Part shown: positions 60,298-64,000 of the stretch, in pieces | How positions within the stretch are numbered: the first letter of the stretch is position 1 | Layout: every line of letters starts with the position of its first letter | DNA from: CAUJGP01 sp964612425 | Lineage (GTDB): Bacteria; Bdellovibrionota; Bdellovibrionia; Bdellovibrionales; Bdellovibrionaceae | Length of the DNA: 64,000 bases | Direction: 5' to 3' | Assembly: GCA_964612425.1 (NCBI GenBank) | Contig: CAZTDX010000003.1 | Span: 1-64,000, forward strand | The notes under the pieces: generated by a model | Databases searched by the model: none | Seen by the model: the letters and a program-made list of their open reading frames with translations, nothing else | Told to the model about the DNA's origin: nothing | Program-made: the position numbers and the translations under genes

Positions 60298-60933
60298 TTA
60301 TGGGGAGGCGCTGGGAGTAATATTCTCATTTCTCTTGTATTTACCACTCTGATTTTTAATTCTAGAGAGTGTGGCTTCATTGATTCTTAAATACTTTGCG
60401 AATTGGTTTTGCGGTACTCGGTCAATCAAATTGGGAAAATTTTTAATAAAATAATTATAGCGTTCAGTCGCATACTTGAGATCTATATTTTGTCTTACAT
60501 CAGAAAGGTATATATATAAATGTTGGGATATGGCTAAATGTAAACGTGTCCAGGAATGAGATTGCTTTGTCGAATCCATCAGTCTGCTATGATGAGTCAC
60601 AAGCAAAGTTGTGTCTTCAAGCATTTGAATAAAATAAGTACTTTTTTCTTTTTTTAGTAAATTGCCATAAAGGCCTGTTATATTTCCCTCTACCCCAAAA
60701 CCTGAAATCATTTCCTCGCCAGACTCTGATAGAAAATATGTTTTAGTTAATCCCGATAAATTAAATCCAACCTTATCTGGGGAGTCGCCAGGCTTAAGAA
60801 AAAAGGTTCCTCGAGGATACTTTTCGAGTTTCACAAAATTTTTTATAATTAGTAAATCATCAATGGATATTGGTGAAAGTGCGTTGAATTGTTTATGTAA
60901 ACTCATCAGTCCTAACGTCAAATCATCGTTCAT
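60298..60933 (-). CDS. Crp/Fnr-family transcriptional regulator (no cysteine)
   Basis: A 211-aa regulator: cNMP-type beta-roll (about 20-120, with PRGTFFLKPGD and GFGVEGNITGLYGNLL), a dimerisation helix, and a C-terminal helix-turn-helix (VPQNQFAKYLRINEATLSRIKNQ). It has no Cys at all, so it cannot be an Fe-S FNR; a cNMP, heme or ligand-free mode is possible. DNA dyads of FNR type occur upstream of norC and of cytochrome b561/PepSY, but a link to this protein is only inferred. A 68-aa gene precedes it by 15 bases. Confidence 0.85.
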   Translation of the reverse strand: MNDDLTLGLMSLHKQFNALSPISIDDLLIIKNFVKLEKYPRGTFFLKPGDSPDKVGFNLSGLTKTYFLSESGEEMISGFGVEGNITGLYGNLLKKEKSTYFIQMLEDTTLLVTHHSRLMDSTKQSHSWTRLHLAISQHLYIYLSDVRQNIDLKYATERYNYFIKNFPNLIDRVPQNQFAKYLRINEATLSRIKNQSGKYKRNENITPSASP

Positions 60934-60948
60934 GAGACCATTGTGGAG

Positions 60949-61155
60949 CTATATTAGCTTTTTATCAATCCACTGCCCATTAATATGCTTAGCGTCGCAC
61001 TTAATACAGTATTCATACTCTTCCATAAAACCTAAATAATGTCGCATTTCATGATGACAGCGATCTTCATGCGGTAAACCATCTGTTATAGTTTGATAAG
61101 ACTGAGACCATAACTTTAAAACTCGATCTAACTCTTGCATTTGCTCGTCAGTCAT
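60949..61155 (-). CDS. Small His/Cys-rich protein, 68 aa
   Basis: ATG 61155 follows AAGAAGGAG. The product has a helical N-terminus and a metal-ligand-like cluster: HEDRCHHEMRHYLG, CIKC and DAKH (three Cys and many His), suggesting a zinc or iron site. It ends 15 bases before the Crp/Fnr gene on the same strand, so the two are co-transcribed and may form a sensor pair. No family recognised. Confidence 0.6.
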   Translation of the reverse strand: MTDEQMQELDRVLKLWSQSYQTITDGLPHEDRCHHEMRHYLGFMEEYEYCIKCDAKHINGQWIDKKLI

Positions 61156-61414
61156 TGAAAAACTCCTTCTTATAAAAAGTAGCCGAAAAGCCAAATAAAT
61201 TAAATTTGTATACTTTAGAGATTTTCTGCCAAAAGTGTGCCAGACTTTGTTACTTAACGAGACGAAATTATACAATCACTGGGATATTCAGAGCCCTTAA
61301 AATGAATTTAAGCTATGTCCAACATTTTTCCGATGACAACAATTGACACTGATATTTTTGAACTGATACTTGAAGTAGGTGTTCACAGATCACAATTAAA
61401 GGAAGGGCTCTCGG

Positions 61415-62221
61415 ATGGTGCCATCAAAAAAGAAGTTTTCTGTAGTTTTGATGGCTTTATTTATTTTTAGATCGCAAACGCAAGCGAGTGAAATACCACC
61501 CGATAACTCCACCCTCATTGAAAAGGGTCAAGCGGAGCAAACTGAACTTCAACAAATTTTTAAATTACTGGTTTGGAATATACAAAAAGCAGAGTCGGGT
61601 GAAAAATGGCAAAGTGATTTTCAAAAACTTGCCTCTCAAAATGACGTTTTATTATTGCAAGAAGGCTATCTCAACTCCATTTATGAAAAAACGGTCAATA
61701 CAATCACTCGCTTTCTTTGGTTATTTGCTACAAGTTTTATTTATCAAGGCCATGAAACTGGGGTTGTTATCGGGACAAAAATCAAACCCATAAAAACCCA
61801 ATGGCTAAGAAGCCCGGGACGAGAACCCCTATTAAATTCACCAAAGATGGCTATAATTTCAAAATTTAACTTAGCCCAATCACATTTGAAACTTCTTGTT
61901 GCCAATATTCACGGAATTAATTTTGTTAGCAACAATACCTTTTACGAGCATATCTCACAAGTCATATCGGCTTTAGAAACTCATCAAGGGCCAATCATTT
62001 TTGCTGGTGATTTTAATACCTGGAATACGGGACGTTTAAATTATCTAAAAGAACAATGCGAACGCTTAGGGTTAAGTGCCGTGAAGTTTAACGAAGACCC
62101 TCGTTATCTGCCATTAGATCATATTTATTATCGCAATCTGAAGCCACAGGAAGCTAAAGTGCTCTCTTCCATCAATTCATCAGATCATTATCCGCTGACT
62201 ATAACTTTTTCTTCAAATTAA
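61415..62221 (+). CDS. Exported endonuclease/exonuclease/phosphatase-fold protein
   Basis: A 268-aa EEP-superfamily protein. An N-terminal signal (KKFSVVLMALFIFRSQTQA/SE) implies a periplasmic or secreted enzyme. Family motifs: VWNIQKAES (Asn), LLLQEGYL (catalytic Glu), ANIHG (His), FAGDFNTW (Asp/Asn) and SSDHYPL (Asp-His). Substrates in this family are nucleic acids or phosphoesters; DNA/RNA or phospholipid cannot be chosen. The AAAGGAAGGG ribosome-binding site supports the ATG. Confidence 0.88.
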   Translation: MVPSKKKFSVVLMALFIFRSQTQASEIPPDNSTLIEKGQAEQTELQQIFKLLVWNIQKAESGEKWQSDFQKLASQNDVLLLQEGYLNSIYEKTVNTITRFLWLFATSFIYQGHETGVVIGTKIKPIKTQWLRSPGREPLLNSPKMAIISKFNLAQSHLKLLVANIHGINFVSNNTFYEHISQVISALETHQGPIIFAGDFNTWNTGRLNYLKEQCERLGLSAVKFNEDPRYLPLDHIYYRNLKPQEAKVLSSINSSDHYPLTITFSSN

Positions 62222-62248
62222 TTGTGTTTGATGACTTTTCATCACTTT

Positions 62249-64000
62249 CTAAGCATAGGATCTTAAAAAGAACCCTTGAATATAATTATTGAGTTGATGA
62301 AATTGCACACCTGCAATTTCCTTTTCATCAGTCCATACAATCCTTGCAGCCACTTCAATTTGCTCTTTACCATCTCGGCTCGTAAAAACAAAACTCACGG
62401 TCTCATTCACATCAACTCTTTTGCCACTAAATGCAAAGGCTAAACCACCTTTGGAAATATTCTTTAATTGAGCTGTAAACTGACCTTGTTTAGTTTTGAC
62501 AAGTATCGAATCAGAAACTGAAAGTCGGGTAGAAAATCTCATATCGAATTCACTCCGCGCATTTTCAACAGAATTGGAACTATTCGAGCGCAGAAGGGCC
62601 CACAGTACAAGCGGGAGCATCAGTAAGACAATCACCGGAAGCACATCAGGACCAGGATTTCCAGTTCCTCCACTTCCATTTCCTTTTATTATTGATCGCA
62701 CAACTTGAATGGTTCCACACCCACCGGCACCCTTTTTGCCAGAATCATCGGATGAGCCCGAAGCATCTTCAGAGGCGATGGATCGGTCTGGAGCAACGGC
62801 CGTATAACTTGGAATTACACTTTGAGCAGTGCTTAAATTTTTAGAAGATCTCAGTGCGGCTAAGACATCGACGCGACCGCTCGTATAAATTTTTTGTGAA
62901 TAGGACTCTGACGTATGGACAGAATTTAAAATTAATTCCTTCAACTGGTAGCCACTGAGGTTTGGTGACTCTCTCAGTAACAAGGCTCCAACTCCTGCAA
63001 CAAAGGGTGACGCCATTGAAGTTCCGCTCGAGTAGCCATATAAATTTTGTGGATAAAGACTTGCAATAGATACGCCAGGTGCTGATAAATGGACCGATTG
63101 CACTCCGTAATTTGAGAATTGAGCCAATTGATCGTAACTATTACTCGCAGCCACGGCGACTAATCCCGGTATAGTAAGACTGGCTGGAAATATTGGTGAT
63201 AAATCATTATTGTTTGTTGAGTTCCCTGCAGCAGTTACAATAAATATTCCTTTTTCGTAAGCTCTTGTGAGTGCATCATGCAAAGCTCTACTATAAGTAT
63301 CACCTCCCCAAGAGGCATTAATAATATTAGCTCCATTATTAATAGCATAATCAATAGCTTGAATGGCGCTTGCGGTGTCACCTGATCCATCAGCTCCTAA
63401 AAATTTTAGCGGCATGACTTTTATTTTTGATTGAACCACTGGATACTGAAAAATATCAAAACTCAAACCAACGACAATTCCAGAAACATGGGTGCCGTGC
63501 CCCTCATCATCAAGTGGCCGACGATTGTTTGAAAAGAAATTCCATCCGTGCACATCATCCACAAATCCATTATTATCATCATCAATTCCGTTTTCTGGTA
63601 TTTCGTTGGCGTTACTCCATAATGCATCAGCCTGTACTAAGATATTATGATTATAATCAACACCCGTATCGATGACAGCAACCACTGGTGTTAAAGTAGA
63701 ACTAGGTGCCATCTCGGACCACGCAGTATTAACTCCTGTATTAAGCCTCGACTGAGAGTAGGATCCGGTACTATAACTTTCAACAGAAGAGTACATTTGC
63801 TCAAAAGACAGAGGTTGAATTTGATTGGTTGGCTCGTCAACTTTGTGGAGTTTAAAATTGGGTTCTACATATAAAACTTCTGAGTCCTGAGAGATGTCCT
63901 TTATCGCAGTAGATAGGTCCTGCCCAGCTGGAACCTTGATGAGGTGCATTTGCATTTTTCCTAACGAGGCTTTAAGTGAGTATCCTTTTTGGCCAATCTT
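62249..64000 (-). CDS. Subtilase with C-terminal transmembrane helix and PilZ domain (5' end off window)
   Basis: Partial: the frame stays open to the right edge, so the signal peptide is outside the window. Residue numbers below count from the first Met inside the window (63955). A propeptide end (VLYVEPNFKL) is followed by an S8 catalytic domain with Asp96, His153, Asn245 and Ser313 (GTSMASPFVAG). A Ser/Asp/Gly-rich linker with GGCGT (from about 395) leads to a hydrophobic helix (about 438-456, DVLPVIVLLMLPLVLWALLR) and a PilZ domain (about 465-565) with RFSTR (RxxxR, 473-477) and NISKGG (DxSxxG with Asp changed to Asn, 499-504). This topology puts the protease outside and a c-di-GMP receptor inside. 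The linker-Cys-TM-basic pattern also recalls sorting tails. Confidence 0.92.
   Translation of the reverse strand, partial: KIGQKGYSLKASLGKMQMHLIKVPAGQDLSTAIKDISQDSEVLYVEPNFKLHKVDEPTNQIQPLSFEQMYSSVESYSTGSYSQSRLNTGVNTAWSEMAPSSTLTPVVAVIDTGVDYNHNILVQADALWSNANEIPENGIDDDNNGFVDDVHGWNFFSNNRRPLDDEGHGTHVSGIVVGLSFDIFQYPVVQSKIKVMPLKFLGADGSGDTASAIQAIDYAINNGANIINASWGGDTYSRALHDALTRAYEKGIFIVTAAGNSTNNNDLSPIFPASLTIPGLVAVAASNSYDQLAQFSNYGVQSVHLSAPGVSIASLYPQNLYGYSSGTSMASPFVAGVGALLLRESPNLSGYQLKELILNSVHTSESYSQKIYTSGRVDVLAALRSSKNLSTAQSVIPSYTAVAPDRSIASEDASGSSDDSGKKGAGGCGTIQVVRSIIKGNGSGGTGNPGPDVLPVIVLLMLPLVLWALLRSNSSNSVENARSEFDMRFSTRLSVSDSILVKTKQGQFTAQLKNISKGGLAFAFSGKRVDVNETVSFVFTSRDGKEQIEVAARIVWTDEKEIAGVQFHQLNNYIQGFFLRSYA

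Overview
The window is AT-rich DNA from a Gram-negative bacterium. Outer-membrane beta-barrels, a TolC/RND pump, Sec signal peptides, a hydrophilic-arm complex I cluster with fused NuoCD, and several exported proteases (two subtilases, one astacin) point to a Gram-negative with an unusually protease-rich envelope. My best guess is Bdellovibrionota (for example a Pseudobdellovibrio-like or Bacteriovorax-like genome). This is inference from gene content only; no rRNA is present in the window.

Layout. 0-3.1 kb: a leftmost remnant, then hypF-hypC (hydrogenase maturation) on the minus strand. 3.2-15.1 kb: mostly housekeeping genes, namely two small exported proteins, an RDD membrane protein, glutathione peroxidase, a DUF4143-type ATPase, CCA-adding enzyme, queG, OsmC, an HD-GYP response regulator, cysteine synthase, an ABC1-family kinase and an Old Yellow Enzyme reductase. 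15.3-19.0 kb: an unusual three-gene set of two paralogous Bcs1-like AAA ATPases, both beginning with export-type signal sequences, plus an outer-membrane barrel. 19.3-24.0 kb: TolC and RND pump genes with no adaptor gene. 24.4-28.9 kb: norC-norB-norQ-norD (nitric oxide reductase and its assembly factors), punctuated and followed by long palindromic repeats. 29-36.6 kb: a membrane protein, an exported astacin protease, a tesA-ybbA-ybbP-like operon and tryptophanase. 36.6-38.5 kb: a membrane-anchored LuxR regulator and cytochrome b561, divergent from a PepSY protein. 38.6-44.8 kb: nuoB-CD-E-F-G-I with no membrane-arm genes. 45.1-52.6 kb: an exported subtilase, a CoA-transferase, a chemoreceptor and three outer-membrane barrels. 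52.6-58.4 kb: RlmL-type methyltransferase, ETF-ubiquinone oxidoreductase, nitrilase-family amidase, and ribosomal proteins L24, L28 and a cysteine-free S18. 58.6-64 kb: small hypotheticals, tRNA-Pro(UGG), a Crp/Fnr regulator, an exported endonuclease/exonuclease/phosphatase-fold protein, and, running off the right end, a subtilase fused through a transmembrane helix to a PilZ domain.

How the parts fit. The nor operon, complex I, ETF-QO and cytochrome b561/PepSY describe a respiratory chain able to handle NO. FNR-type dyads lie before norC and in the cytochrome b561/PepSY intergenic region, and a cysteine-free Crp/Fnr protein is encoded at 60.3-60.9 kb. The HD-GYP regulator and the PilZ-subtilase suggest c-di-GMP signalling that may reach an envelope protease.

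Most noteworthy are: (1) the exported AAA pair with its barrel partner; (2) the subtilase-TM-PilZ fusion; (3) a dispersed palindromic repeat (24.05-24.21 and 26.10-26.26 kb) with conserved inner arms but copy-specific, self-complementary outer arms.
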